Origin: Sympetrum striolatum
Taxonomy: Eukaryota > Arthropoda > Insecta > Odonata > Libellulidae
DNA length: 64,000 nucleotides
NCBI GenBank assembly: GCA_947579665.1
Contig: OX388350.1
Location: forward strand, 30,103,393 to 30,167,392
Reading direction: 5' to 3'
In this document: one piece after another, positions 21,654 through 33,248 of the stretch
Layout: each line of letters starts with the position of its first letter
Position numbering within the stretch: the stretch's first letter is position 1
The notes under the pieces: model-generated
The model's database searches: none
What the model was told of the DNA's origin: nothing
What the model saw: the letters and a program-made list of their open reading frames with translations, nothing else
Translations under genes and position numbers: made by a program

Positions 21654-23603
21654 GTATGTCTTTCCGCGAAGGCCGGCCAAATAATTTAAAATAAAAAAAT
21701 GTTCATTTGGGGAGGGTAACCAACCAATGGGGATTCAATTAATACAACTCATCTGTAAAATTGGAGACATTATTTCCCTAGAGCTCAATGAGAAATCGGT
21801 CTCTCTCAAATCGATGTCGCCACGCGTAATGTATAATATAGAGGTTGATGTTTTTGCAATATAGAGGTTGGCCCCAAAGAACTAATTGTAAGTTTCATTG
21901 TTAGGGGTTGGTTGGAGCTTAGGAAGAAAATTGGGGTCATGGAAAAATATTAATTTAAATTTACTAATACGATAATAAAGATAGAAACAAGGCAAGAGAT
22001 CATTGAAAGCAGGGTAATTGGTGACCCTTCCAAAACGGTAAACATCTCAATTTTCTCGCACTTCCTCTTCAGACGTAAAGATAAATTTAATAGAAAATAG
22101 GTACCTGTAGATTAAATATTTAGATTTATCAAATATCTTTACCTTCTTTACTTATAATTTTTACTGATTTATATTAAGTAGAGCACGGAAAATATTGTAT
22201 TTCCGAAAATCAAACTGATTCGAGACGGTATCTCACTTCCAATGACTTTAAAAAATTACAACTATATTTGCTTATACAATTTCTTCGGAGTCGTAAAAGG
22301 TTGTAGAATAATAGAATAATTAGTACTGTGCACTTATTATTCCTGACGATGTTTCTCTTTTTCTTAGCTACATCCCTGAAAGTGGCTGACTTTACCATGA
22401 AATAATGATTTGCGATTAAAACGCCGTAATTGTAGAAAAGTAGAATTAAAATGTCTCGCAGTAGTGTGTACCCTGAAGCAATTCCCTCACTTGCCAGCCG
22501 AGGGCAAAGCACTCGCTTTTGTGCAGAAATGGATTAAGACACAAATTTCTCGCCGAGGGTAAAACACCGTCCAATTGGCCGCCCTGACCTGGTTCCCGCG
22601 TCTTCTCGCTAATCGCTTAAAAAGGCTGCCGAGCGTCAGTCACGAAACATCGCTTAATTATGAGGAGTGTCTTCCTTTAACCGATCGCAGATCGGGGAAA
22701 TGTTCCGAGGAGGGAATTTAGGGAAGCATAAAGTCACTTATCGACCATGGGTGTCTCAATTGGGAAAGAGGTCTGAGATGTAGGTAATGAAACAGGTTTC
22801 TGAAGTCTGAAACGGTTTAATATGCTCAATCATAAGTAAACTTTACTATGTACTTTTCTGATACGTTATACTTCAAAAGTTCTAAGTTAAATCTGGGGGG
22901 ATTTCATGAGAAGATCAAAGAAGAAATAAAATATTTGCTTTCCGCAGAATTTGTTAATACGACCATGGTTTCGGTGCGAGTTGATAATACATAGCAATAA
23001 TTATCACAATACTATTTCCTCTTATTATTCTAGTACATTATGGACTTTTTGTAATTATGCCCTATTACTTGTAAATTTTTATTCCTTTCAATCTTGTTGT
23101 ATGTGATATGATGTGATTTGAATAAATTCTGTGGAAAGTAAACATCTTATTTTTTCCTCGTATTTCTGACGAGAGATGGCATTAAAATAGCTGCGCAAAA
23201 AAGGCGTAGATGGTAGGCGTAGGTGATTATATATTTTTAGTCGCTCTTTAAATTTATATGAAATTTTTAAACCATTTGTTGGTAGGTTCTATTTCTACCA
23301 GTGTTGAAAAAACCTTCATGATCATTCAATTGAGAATCTATTTTCAGCTGATAGGTCATTTCTTCGATACTAAAATCGTCTATCTAGTCATTGTATTACA
23401 CTTATTTTTTGCATATTCCACGTCATTATTAACGGATTTGAAAGGTGAATTGAATGCGATTAAATATTTTAACAGTGATGATTGTGACGGATGATTAAAA
23501 TTAATAAATACAATTGAAAACTGGATATGTTTGGAAACGTGAAGATTAGACTAAATAGCTGGCCAATTCATTTACTAACAAAGATAATTAATCAATTTTA
23601 TGA
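21654..23603. other. Non-coding DNA
   Basis: No gene is supported. A GC-richer patch at about 22490-22760 contains several CpG sites but no convincing frame. A minus frame at 22210-22512 lacks motifs. The stretch at about 23030-23140 resembles AT-rich 3' UTR sequence ending in AATAAA-like words. Confidence 0.4.
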
Positions 23604-23646
23604 TGTTGTAGCGTTTAGTTGTCGCGCGGTCAATTGTCGAGCCACG
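23604..23646 (-). repeat. Relic of the 16-bp foldback array
   Basis: On the minus strand about two and a half 16-bp-spaced units are visible, including ACAATTGACCGCGCGACAAC and AAACGCTACAAC. They match the consensus CGCTACGACAATTGAG in diverged form. The word GGCTCGACAATTGA at the start resembles the GGTTCCATGACA terminus. It is probably a single surviving element end. Confidence 0.45.
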
Positions 23647-25833
23647 TGTTTTTACACAATATTAAATTCAGTAATTTAAAAAAATTAAATTTACACAATT
23701 CAAATTCATTTGGTAAAATATTATACTTTCCCATAGCCTTTCAGAGTATTAATTACATGTGAGTAATTACAATTTTGTAGCAGAATTTAGAAATTTTTTA
23801 TCCAAATTCATTTCAATGCAGAAAGAGAGCTTTCACAAAGGAAAAAGGATTAATATTATTTCGAATCATAATTCATTTAAATCTTTATCTCAATCTTCTC
23901 TCTTTGAAATTATTTTATACCCTGTCCCTGGCATCGGAATATAAAGTGCGGAATTCATTAGCCAATAATGTGAAAAGAAAGACATCCTTTCTTTAGGAAT
24001 TCAATGATGACGTTATTGAGATTTCTCAAATATCTTTTTATTCAATTATCTCCTCCATCTCTGCGCGAAAAAAAGAGCTGTTCATTAGATTTCAGTCAGC
24101 CATAGGGATTAGAAGTCATTAATAAAGCTGCGACTGAAATATCACAAATGTGAATGGCGTATGAATTTCACGATAAGCATATCGTGAAATCTTATAAAGC
24201 TTCGCAAGTCCAAGAAAAGAGGTGAAAGAAACATTAATATTTTCTGTCGTTCTGAGTATCTTAGTATTGATTTCTGACATGCGTAGACTGACATTTCTTG
24301 ATAGATTTTCTTAGAAATACTTTACCAGGTTATAAATCTAAGAAACCATTAATATACTCGAAATATAATATGAGCGAGGCATTTCGGAAAATACTTCCCT
24401 AGAATGTTCGATGGCATGGTCGATATCGAATATTTGAACCTATTGGCAGGTGACAAAAACATTTTTTTTGTCACTGCCAATAGGTTCAAATATTCCAGCA
24501 TTTAAAGTTATATCTTTATCACGAAAATGTTTCTTTTTAAAAAAGATTCTAGCCTAACTAAGGTGACGCTACTTAATGGACGTTCTTGCTACCATATTCT
24601 AAGGAATGGAATATATTCATTTGTCATTAGGTATAGGATAGAGTAAAATGTATATTTCATTTTCTTTTGTCACTGTCTTGATCATGGCTGTAATGAAATG
24701 AAAGCTACTGAGGTATGAAGGGATAATTGCACTGATTAAGTTCTCTCCTTATGGACTGACAAGAACAGCGTTAATCGCAGAGTCATTGTGCTTCACTTGC
24801 GTGGACATGTTCCGCTTAGTTCTCTGGCTCAGTGAGAAAAGCAAGGTCAAACTACCTCACTCCTCATCCTGCCTAGTATTTCTCTCTGCAGGCTGTTAGT
24901 AGCTTGTCGGAGAGGGCGAGGTACCAACCGGCCTTCAATACTTTACAGATAGTCTCACTGGACCTGATTTAAGTTTTTCTGAGATTCAATAGGAAATACA
25001 TGTTTTAAATACATCCCTAATATTCTTTAATGAAAAAATTAAAAACATAGAAACTTCCATCTTTACAATCAAATTGTAGCGTAATTTTAAATGATGACTA
25101 GATCATTTTATGTGCCAACACGTCTTTGAAAACTTTTAGTAGATAAGCTCAAAAAGTATCTTAGATGGATTTTATATATTTATGAAAGAATATTAATGGG
25201 AGATGAAGAGAAAATCCGTGGTATAGTTTGAAATATAAATGAGCATGTAATTGATGTTAGGCAAAGTAAACGAAAAACCCAGAAAAAAAAATAAAGATAT
25301 TGATTTTGAATCTATTTTAGCTAAAGTATGCTCTAGTTGATTTTTGTAAATGACACCAACGTAAGTAAACTTGTATATTGCTGAAGAAATATCTTTAACA
25401 TGGAGTCAAACAATGGAGGAACGGTTGTAAAAACAAAGATATGTAAAAATATAGCGGCAACAAACAAGTTGTGCAAAATGTAGATGAATATGCTAGGCTG
25501 TATAGATATGAAAATGGGAATTATTTACTAGTGTTTCATGTCACATACAATCATTTAAACCCTTGGCTGTATGAAAATGTCACTTTGGAAGGATTAGAGG
25601 AAAAACGTTCGTTTCGCTAAGAGACTTGCTCTTTGCCTTGATGTGTGTCTTTTTATGACAGCCATTACGTTGAGTTCGCAGAAATTCTGTCTTATTTAAA
25701 ATTCAACATCGTGATAATTTTGTATTACTGTCTTTTTTGCGTACGTGATCATTCTTTAACACGCAAAGCCTCTTTCGTTTTATCAATCATCACGCGAAAA
25801 TTTTTTCGGATAAGTGTGGGAATGAGATTTTCA
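23647..25833. other. Non-coding DNA
   Basis: Apart from the hairpin at 24428-24495, nothing was recognised. A moderately GC-richer part at 24740-24960 has no supported frame. Confidence 0.4.
24428..24495. repeat. Near-perfect hairpin, arms about 32 bp
   Basis: The left arm GAATATTTGAACCTATTGGC continues AGGTGACAAAA, and the right arm is its inverted copy with a single one-base bulge (GG against G). The loop is only a few bases. The near-perfect match implies a recent origin as a small inverted-repeat element or a replication-based inversion. The arms are longer and the loop far smaller than in a typical animal pre-miRNA. Confidence 0.85.
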
Positions 25834-25888
25834 GGTTAGATGGAAGAGGAGACTTTTTAGTCTCAATCTCGCCTATAATAAAGACCCC

Positions 25889-25958
<70 letters not shown>
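25834..25958 (+). mobile_element. Non-LTR 3' end with long (AAT)n tail
   Basis: The sequence GGTTAGATGGAAGAGGAGAC, followed by TAGTCTCAATCTCGCC, matches the distal part of the elements at 8680-9040 and 27110-27545. It ends in about 23 AAT units (25889-25958). This tail expansion produces a poly-leucine frame on the minus strand (25790-26005) that is not a gene. Confidence 0.7.
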
Positions 25959-25959
<1 letters not shown>

Positions 25960-26465
25960 GGAAGATTTGAATATGCTTTTCGAAGCTTTTGTGTATTAAT
26001 GTCACTAAAAAGTATTTCTTACGATCTTCTGATGAAACAATAAACTAAAGGGATTGAAAAGACAATAAATTACATGTAAATATATTTTGTAAAAACATTT
26101 GGTTATCCAGGGGAAATGAAAAGCCTTTAACTATGAAATTACCCATGCATGATTAAAAAACAGTCTCGGATGTAAATCAGTATGTAATATACGGTTTCTA
26201 CTAGTATCTCAATTTAGCAACTCTTAACTAAAAAGTAAACAGATTATCCGATATAATGCATCGCTATATTAAATTAGTTTGGACGAAATATTTACAAAAA
26301 ATGTATGATAAATGGTGATGCATAAGATTCATGAGAATGAACATAAATTCTGTATTTGTAAAACTTCCATTGATGTAAGGAAATATTTCTGCTGTAGTAT
26401 ATATGGAATAATGATAAAACCAACTCTGTGAAAAACGATTCCTATAGGAAGGGGTAAAGGGTAAA
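25959..26465. other. AT-rich non-coding DNA
   Basis: Nothing is recognised. A minus frame at 26264-26485 has no motif and overlaps the start of a SINE copy. Confidence 0.4.
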
Positions 26466-26615
26466 TTGCACATAAGGACGTGCACCCAGGGAAAATTCCA
26501 AGGAAAAACGGACTTGAAAAAAGTGTGACTGGGCCGGGAATCGTCCCCGAGGTTAAGGCAGCCTCCCGGAGAGAGGAAGATCCCTGACTTTTTTCAAGTC
26601 CGTTTTTCCTTAGTG
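26466..26615 (-). mobile_element. Foldback-type SINE copy related to the 5.3-kb pair
   Basis: Flanking words GTGCACCCAGG and AATTCCAAGGAA correspond to GTGCAGCCAGG and AATTCCAAGGAA in the copy at 5310-5345. The element has inverted ends: AAGGAAAAACGGACTTGAAA at the left, and its inverse near 26586-26611. In between lies a degenerate B-box-like GGGCCGGGAATCGTCCCCGA (minus orientation). The tRNA head is much reduced, so this is an aged or internally deleted family member. Confidence 0.55.
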
Positions 26616-27109
26616 ATTCCTATTTTATTTCTTTTGATTTTCACGGAATGCCATAAAGTTACTCACGAGTCATTAGCGTTTTTATATGGAATAATATGAA
26701 AATAGGATGGATTGTCATATAATACGGAATGCGCCGAAAAAATGATGCCATTACTGCATGGACTTATTCAGATATCATTTTAGATAATTAATTATGAGGG
26801 TACGTTAAATATTCATGAAGGTATTACGTCTTATTTCTATTGTTATCAATTTACGAGCTTTCAAATGATCAACGTTGTCAGAAAAACATGGTTTCGGATT
26901 CAGGGTTAGATGCCCTATTATGAATATGTTTCCTGATTTGTGGAGGTAGATTTTTTTGCTATGTGAGTGCTGCTTCGTAACGAAATCCTGATAATCTTTG
27001 AAGAATCGCTAGTAACAGAAAAGTTGGCATTCTTCAAATATTACACATGATTACTTTAGGCAGCAGCACATACAAAGCCAAAAACATACCTCCCTAAATT
27101 AGGAAACCT
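26616..27109. other. Non-coding DNA, nothing recognised
   Basis: AT-rich sequence without open frames or repeats that I could identify. Confidence 0.4.
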
Positions 27110-27545
27110 CCTCATTATAACATTTTTATTAAGGCGAGATTGAGACTAAAAAGTCTCTTCTTCCATCTTACCTTTCATCAATGATACTATAAACGAAAAG
27201 TTTTGTGTAGGTGAATAGAATTAGAGAGAACAACTTTAGGTGTGAATGTAAAAAAATCCTACCGAGATATCTTAAGAAAAATGATCCACTACAGGAAAAC
27301 ACCCACAGAGAAGGGGGTGTGAAAAACCTGCGCAAACCTTCTGATAGTACAAGCTAAAAGATGTAAAAGAAAGCTGTGTATAACATGGAAATTACAAAAG
27401 CACTACCATAAAAATTACAAAAATGATAGTGATATAAAATAAAAAAAGACAAATTAGAATTGAACACTATGAGAAAATAATAAATATCAAATATCCCCGA
27501 TAATAGGGCATATTACCCAACTTTAATAATTTTGCAATGTGATGA
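27110..27545 (-). mobile_element. Non-LTR 3' end, minus orientation
   Basis: Read on the minus strand this copy has GGTTTGCGCAGGTTTTTCAC, a C-rich CCCCCTTCTC, GGGTGTTTTCCTGTAG, GGTAAGATGGAAGAAGAGAC and TAGTCTCAATCTCGCC, followed by TTAATAA. These match 8680-9040 in order. It extends further upstream than the others (to about 27545), which shows the 3' UTR is at least 430 bp long. Confidence 0.65.
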
Positions 27546-28190
27546 AGGGATATTTGTACTCGCCTGTTTGGCCTTATCACCAGCATGAACTTGAACTTAG
27601 AATGTCAGCGATCATCCACACAAAGAAAAGTCGGGAGAGGCATAACCTCTTATCCTGAGAAGACTACGCGTGTACAGATTTATATTCACTGCTTCATATT
27701 TCACTCCCATAAGAAAACACGTGCCCTCGATTTTCCGACCTCGAAGAGAATCGGCCCTATTAGAAAAGTGAGCTCCCTAAGTTCGATGTGAATTAATCAT
27801 TCAGAGTTATCGATGGGAGACAACCCCTTGTCGATCCTGCGAGAACTTCGGGCCTCCCGGTTCGTTTCGGTTATTAAGAGACGCCATTCAGTTATTTTGG
27901 TAAGGTTTTATTTTTTCCTGAAAACCTTCTCGAGCGAGAAAGGGGCGTGTAGGGAAGAGGCTTCATTAGTGACTCGGTCGCATAATCTTGATGACGCGGC
28001 ATGGCCGCACACGACGCGGGACAATAAGGAGGAGGTGTGGCGAGAGAGGAAATGAAAATGCATGACTCTCTTTGACCCCCTGCTTTTAATCTCTCGCATC
28101 CACGCGACGCATGCGAGGTCATTCATCAGGTTACCACTCCCCGAAATCGTCGCGTCCCCTTCCTTCCCTATATTTGCTCGGGACTGAAAA
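27546..28190. other. GC-richer block with overlapping open frames
   Basis: CpG sites are frequent here and overlapping frames exist on both strands (27585-27791, 27813-28055, 27908-28306 minus, 27892-28122 minus). None contains a recognisable domain. The minus frame at 27908-28306 is 132 codons but its composition does not favour it over the others. It may be a non-coding regulatory region or an old exon, and I do not call a gene. Confidence 0.35.
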
Positions 28191-30454
28191 ATAATGAGAT
28201 TCTTCTGTGCTTTTGCAGCAATGTTATCTCTCTTTTTTACATCGGATTTCAATTTGTTGAATGTCACCTTGGAAGCCGTCTTTCTAAATAAACTTTTGAC
28301 TATCAATCAACGCAAGTTTTTTTAAATTTTACACCGATCTTTTTATATTTATATGTAAGGTAGACTTTCTTGGCTTAAAAATATACCTTTTTCAATTCGC
28401 TTCGCCGTAAAATGTATCAATTTACTGCTGAGGATCACGTGCATTAATTACATACTAATTACATCATTATACATGTTCATCAATGCATTTTTTCGATTGT
28501 GGCCTTTTGTGGAACAAGAAAAGAACTCTTTATGCTTTAAATTTTCATTTGGCACCTATATCGCTTGAGCATAGAGTACTCGTGCAGAAGATGTAGTGCT
28601 ACGTTTCTTCTTTCTCACTCTGTCCCTATGTTTATTCCTATCATGATCGTTTTGTTTATTTTAATCCAATTACTATTACCAATATAAACTTAAAAGAGGA
28701 CTATGTAAGAAAATGTGTTGCTTGGTAAATCCCGCTGCTTCATAAAGATAGTATTAAGGTATGGGCTCCTTTTCAGGTATAAGAAATGAAAATATTCTGT
28801 CACCCATATTTATCGAAAATAATTGCTAGTGTTCGGTATGATTTAGTAGAATTAATTATTACAAATATGCTGCATTTAATTAAACATCAGAATATACTAG
28901 TAAAATACAGCTGGTAAAATTTGATACCTTAAGAAGGAAATTCATTAAGGTTAATAAGAAACCATGATAAGTGACTATACTAGATTGAATAGCGACAAAG
29001 TATCAAATAAAATATCGATCAGGTATTTTATATTTAATATGTTTCATTCATTATATTATTGTTCATCATTGAAATCATTCGAAATTATGATATAGAATAT
29101 CATTTGATGTTGTAGTATTAACTTCAAGTTCTGAGTAGAAATGTATTCTTTGCAGATGCTATCGTAGCTATTTTCAACTAGCTATCAAATTTTACTATTT
29201 TATATTTTTAGTAGCTAAATTTTTACCAGGTGTTAAGAATGACGAGATAGAAATTTGAAGTACCCCAAAAAAATACCATTGACATTAAAAGGTATCAATG
29301 TATTAATTGTTTGGAATCAAGCATATTATCGAGCGACTGATGTGTTTTATTTTCATTTTACCTAACGCCGTTGGCTGCCTTTTAGTCCATAAATACTAAA
29401 TGAATTTACACCTTATAAGAATGACTAAAGGGTCCCTCTATACGTTGCTGATGAATAAGGCGAACAGAGAAAGACAATGATCCCATGATCAAATACACTT
29501 TAATCCGCATTACCGAAAACTCGCAAACACCAACCGAGAAAGGAGGAAAACTTTTCATTCGAGATTTAATCAACTCTTTTTCCCACGACTCTCGTAAAAT
29601 GACGCACCCTCTGGAATTGCCCCGTTCAACCTCTTTTGATGATTAATTCAAATGATGGGAATGGGAATTCTTCCTTTGACCGTTGAGGGCGTGCTGCAGA
29701 AAAGTATTTCGTTTCTTCGCCGCTTCTACCACAATGCCACACGGTCTCACCTGTTGGCCAGTATCTCTAGTGTGTCGAGGAATGAATTCTTCCTCGGTTT
29801 GGCGTGCCTTGCTCTCGTTAACTCGCGTAGATAAAAAGTAGGAGAAAAGCGAAGGGAATTAAAGAGATAAGGAAAATGACTAACGTGATAGGCTAAGTAA
29901 GGAACGCACTCGAGTATCGATTGAGATAGGGATAAGCTATTATAATTGCTGCGAAGTAGGGCAACCCTTTGGTGGAGTGAAACGTTCCAAAGAAAAGGAG
30001 GTTAAATATGCCATAGTCTTGTTACTATTAAAATGGATATACCCTTTTCCACGTACAAGTGATCTTTATAAAATAAATATCTCCAAGAACAGCTGATTAT
30101 TTTCCGGAGAAAAACAAATAATGACCCATCATTATATTTGATAGCTTTCTTGAATGAACTATGCACAACACATGGAAGTTTGAGTGCTGTAATTGCTGTT
30201 TTATAGCACGGCAATAAGCTCGCCTTTATGCTTCGATATGTTTTGACCTTCATTATGCTCGACCTACACCAGAACAAAAAAAATTCCTTGCCAATGAGGG
30301 GTTTTTGAGGGAAGATTATTTCAAGGTTATTCAATAAGTTTGGATGCAAATCAAAGCTAAGTATTTTATTTTATACATAGCTGATTGGTTATGTACTTGG
30401 TACTTATTAGTAGTTGATAGCTACAAATCGGGCGAGGTACATCTACATCTACAA
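28191..30454. other. Non-coding DNA
   Basis: No gene is supported. The 115-codon minus frame at 30002-30349 and the 60-codon frame at 29652-29834 have no domain, repeat or splice context. Confidence 0.4.
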
Positions 30455-30740
30455 TAATACCCTAAAAACCGCCTTTCGGCGTGTGGCAGGGGATGTAAAC
30501 ACCAGTTGAATCTAAACTACTTCCTTATTCGGTTATTGTCGCGTATCGTTCGCGGACAGAATGAATTTTCAAAACGATTCGTCCTAGCATCTATTTCTCT
30601 TAACTTACGGTCATTATCGGATCGATCGAGTTAGTAGGGGGGTTTCATGATACCGATTGTATCTTCCGCAAATGTAGTTTCCCTGAATTTATTAAGCACT
30701 CGCAGCCTAGCTTCCAATCTCCTGTCTTTCAAGGATTCAA
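30455..30740 (-). pseudogene. CR1/L2-like LINE C-terminus and 3' UTR
   Basis: On the minus strand the protein remnant includes KLREIDARTNRFENSF and CPRTIRDNN, the SFFPRTIRDWN-type C-terminal motif of CR1/L2 proteins with the tryptophan replaced by asparagine. The UTR reads CCCCTGCCACACGCCGAAAG and ends in a TGTAGATGTAGATG tail (30446-30459), the known satellite-like tail form for this lineage. At least one stop (after PPY) breaks the frame. The copy shares its family with those at 15380, 31000 and 42741. Confidence 0.7.
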
Positions 30741-31036
30741 TTACTAGTTACTAAAACCTCAAAGAATGCAGGTATGGCTAATAAACTCAGGGAAAGTGTA
30801 TTTTCAAAATACGTAAACGGCATACTCGGACCGAATGGCCGATCCGATAATCAGCGTAAATTAAGAAAAATTGATGCAAGGACAAGTCTTTTTCTTTCTT
30901 TTTTCACTTCAATTCATTCTATCCGCGAACGATACATGATAATAACAAATTAAAGTAATATTTTAAAAGCCTAGTGTTTAAACCCCCTGCTACATGCCAA
31001 AAGATGGTTTTTAGAGTCTTTATGCAGATGTAGAGA
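30741..31036 (+). pseudogene. CR1/L2-like LINE C-terminus, inverted neighbour
   Basis: The plus strand encodes KLRKIDARTSLFLSFF, then SIRERYMI, and ends in a UTR with AAACCCCCTGCTACATGCC, then a diverged ATGCAGATGTAGAG tail. It lies immediately beside the minus copy, in opposite orientation with the 3' tails pointing outward. The two are too diverged (for example the IHSIRERY stretch) to be a recent duplication. Confidence 0.65.
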
Positions 31037-31637
31037 GGCTAGATTCAGAGTGGAAATCACCATCAAACTGATGGATAGATAATGCCTTCAATAGAAGTTA
31101 CCGTAAGCAGTCATGCTAAATAAGACAGAAAAATTCTCTCAAATCGAAGTCAAACTTCGCCATATATACCTACGTATGAGCATGTATAGATGAAAACAGT
31201 TTGGAAATACACAGGAAAACAAGTAAAAATATAGACCTAAACGTGAAGAAGATGGCAGTGGAAGAGCTTAGGAAAAGGCAATTATTAATAAAGGTTTCAG
31301 CAGCCATTTAATCGGAATAACCTTGATAATCATTATAAGACTATTTGAAAAACCTTATTAAACTTAAATTTCATAATTGCTTATCAGGGTGTAATCATTC
31401 CCCTGTACTTCGGGGCCGAGGCCAGTTCAAACAAATGACATAGCCGTAAAAAACAATCAATTAAACGAAAAAATATGATAATACAAGGCACATATAAGAT
31501 AACACCATCAATCTTAAAGTTTAACTAATGAATGAATGTGAAAAAAGGTAAACAACAACAACTAAAAATAGTAAAAGAATATTTGAAAAACTGTAAATTT
31601 TTCCCGGTCTGCCCTATCCTAAACTCGTCATTACTAA
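31037..31637. other. Non-coding DNA upstream of a candidate exon
   Basis: No frame is supported. A pyrimidine-containing stretch with CTAAAC and CTAAG words (about 31600-31640) could serve as a branch region for the exon that follows. Confidence 0.35.
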
Positions 31638-32036
31638 GAAAATATCATCGGAAAAGACGTAGGGAATCAGACAAAGTCAGTTCCATATCGTCCCAGAGGT
31701 GACCCACAGTATATGGAGCCAAGTTTATCGGTCGACCTCGAATTCGATGCCGCCATCGAGAGAAATTACGGGAGGATATTCTCACACGACGAATGGCACA
31801 AGAGCGAAAAACTGACCAGCCCATTCCTCAGAAGAGTTCTAGAAATAAAGGGGGAAATGAAACAGATCTCTACAAGTAGGCAACTTGATCACGGGAAGCA
31901 GGATGATACATCGGCGGATTCTTTCCAATCTTTTCCTTGGCAATCGTTCTTTTGGAAAGGAAGAGAAGCGGTGCCTCTCGCATCCATTTCTGACGCAAAC
32001 ACAAGATTACCTGCTTCCAGGTTAAAGATATACGAT
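31638..32036 (+). CDS. Candidate internal or first exon, unknown protein
   Basis: The reading frame is open from 31638 to a stop at about 32108. A first methionine sits at 31713, and 20-odd further open codons lie upstream of it. The sequence is richer in GC than its surroundings up to 32036, where GAT|GTGAGT could be a 5' splice site. An alternative donor CAG|GTTAAAG lies near 32020. Possible acceptors are the CAG at 31707-31709 or the CCCAG at about 31693-31697. The product is hydrophilic with DLEFDAAIERNYGRIFSHDE near its start and SFPWQSFFWKGREAVPL in the middle. It has no signal peptide, membrane segment or repeat. I do not recognise the family. The mixed-charge composition differs from the AT-driven chance frames elsewhere, which is the main reason to list it. 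Confidence 0.35.
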
Positions 32037-33074
32037 GTGAGTATGATTCCTATTTTGTATTCCTCGTATTCAGGACTCTCAGGATGTATTCGCTATTATA
32101 GAAATTAATAATAGATACATGAAATCTATGGAGGCGGCCTTGACGTAGTGGAAATTCATAATATTTGTATAATTTAATTTGTAAAATAAATAAGTGGAAA
32201 AATGAATATCATCTTTATATAATTAATATATGATTTGTACAAAGATGCATTCTTGTGTTACTTATGTACGCCTTTATGCTAACCATAATGTTAACCTTGA
32301 AACATTAAAAAGAAAATTGAGACTGCATTGATTTTCATTATACTTTGTTGTTAAATTAATTATCTTCTCGATTGTATTTTCTTTGGTTTTATTATTTTTA
32401 ATTGTATTTTCGAGATTGCAATTTATTGATTGTATATTATTTTGTTGTATTTTGAACTGAAATAGTATTTTATAACTCAGTAAATATTTTTATACTGTTA
32501 ATGGTATAACACCCGTATGGAGATATTATTATTATATCCCCGAAATGTAACAAAATCTATTACATACCCCCGATTTTCTAAGTTTGATGTAGTAAATGTA
32601 TTCTAAGTATCATATTTATTTACTGATTGAACTACTGATTTGGCTAACAAATAAATAAATGATATTTACCCAAGCATATATATTTTCCAAAAGCAATCAG
32701 ATGTTCATGATCATAGCACAAGAGGGAGATATATTTTGAGGACCCCATCCCATAGGCTTGGCTTGATTGGATGGAGCTTCGTAATAATGTCTTTTAAAAA
32801 TGTAACATGCTGACATATGTACTAAATAAAATTAAGGCGCATTTCCAAAAATATTAAAAAATTATTTACTTTGTAACACATTCTATACTGTGGATAAATT
32901 TTTGAATGAAAGAAATAGTTTATTGTAAACATGTATGTATAGAAGTGTATCCTACAGTAACCACTTGCAATTTCTATTATTATGTATTAACTCAATGGCT
33001 TATCCTATACATACTTTCTGTCATTGGATCAATAAAAAATTTTCATTATTAAATATACTCATGAACTGCACTAA
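32037..33074. other. Very AT-rich non-coding DNA
   Basis: Long T-rich and A-rich runs are present with no gene. Parts (about 32390-32600) look like an AT-rich 3' UTR, including TAACACCCGTATGGAGATATT, but no coding remnant precedes it. Confidence 0.4.
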
Positions 33075-33248
33075 TACAGTGTAATCCTGATCTAACGCTC
33101 TCGTTATTAACGTTTTACCGGGTCTTTGTTTTTTTGAGGTCCCTAATACAACGAGTACGCCATTTGTTTTTCGCATCTTACGTTTTTCCGTATCTAGAGT
33201 CAATTTCTCTTAGTCCGGTATAAAACGTTGGATCAAGATTTCACTGTA
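33075..33248. mobile_element. Pogo-like MITE
   Basis: The ends are TA-CAGTGTAATCCTGATCTAACG and, inverted, CGTTGGATCAAGATTTCACTG-TA. They match at about 17 of 21 positions, with TA duplications at both ends. CAGTG plus GATC-AACG is the pattern of pogo/Tigger termini. At about 170 bp it carries no gene, and the minus frame at 33021-33203 runs through it by chance. Confidence 0.75.

Noticed and set aside
24848..24862. CTACCTCA word complementary to the let-7 seed
   Set aside because: An 8-base match occurs by chance in a window this size, and no surrounding hairpin or 3' UTR is present.
25790..26005. Minus-strand frame with a poly-leucine run
   Set aside because: It is a translation of the (AAT)n retroelement tail.
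30002..30349. 115-codon minus-strand frame, briefly considered as a transposase piece
   Set aside because: No catalytic motif or inverted repeats; translation does not follow any DDE transposase order.
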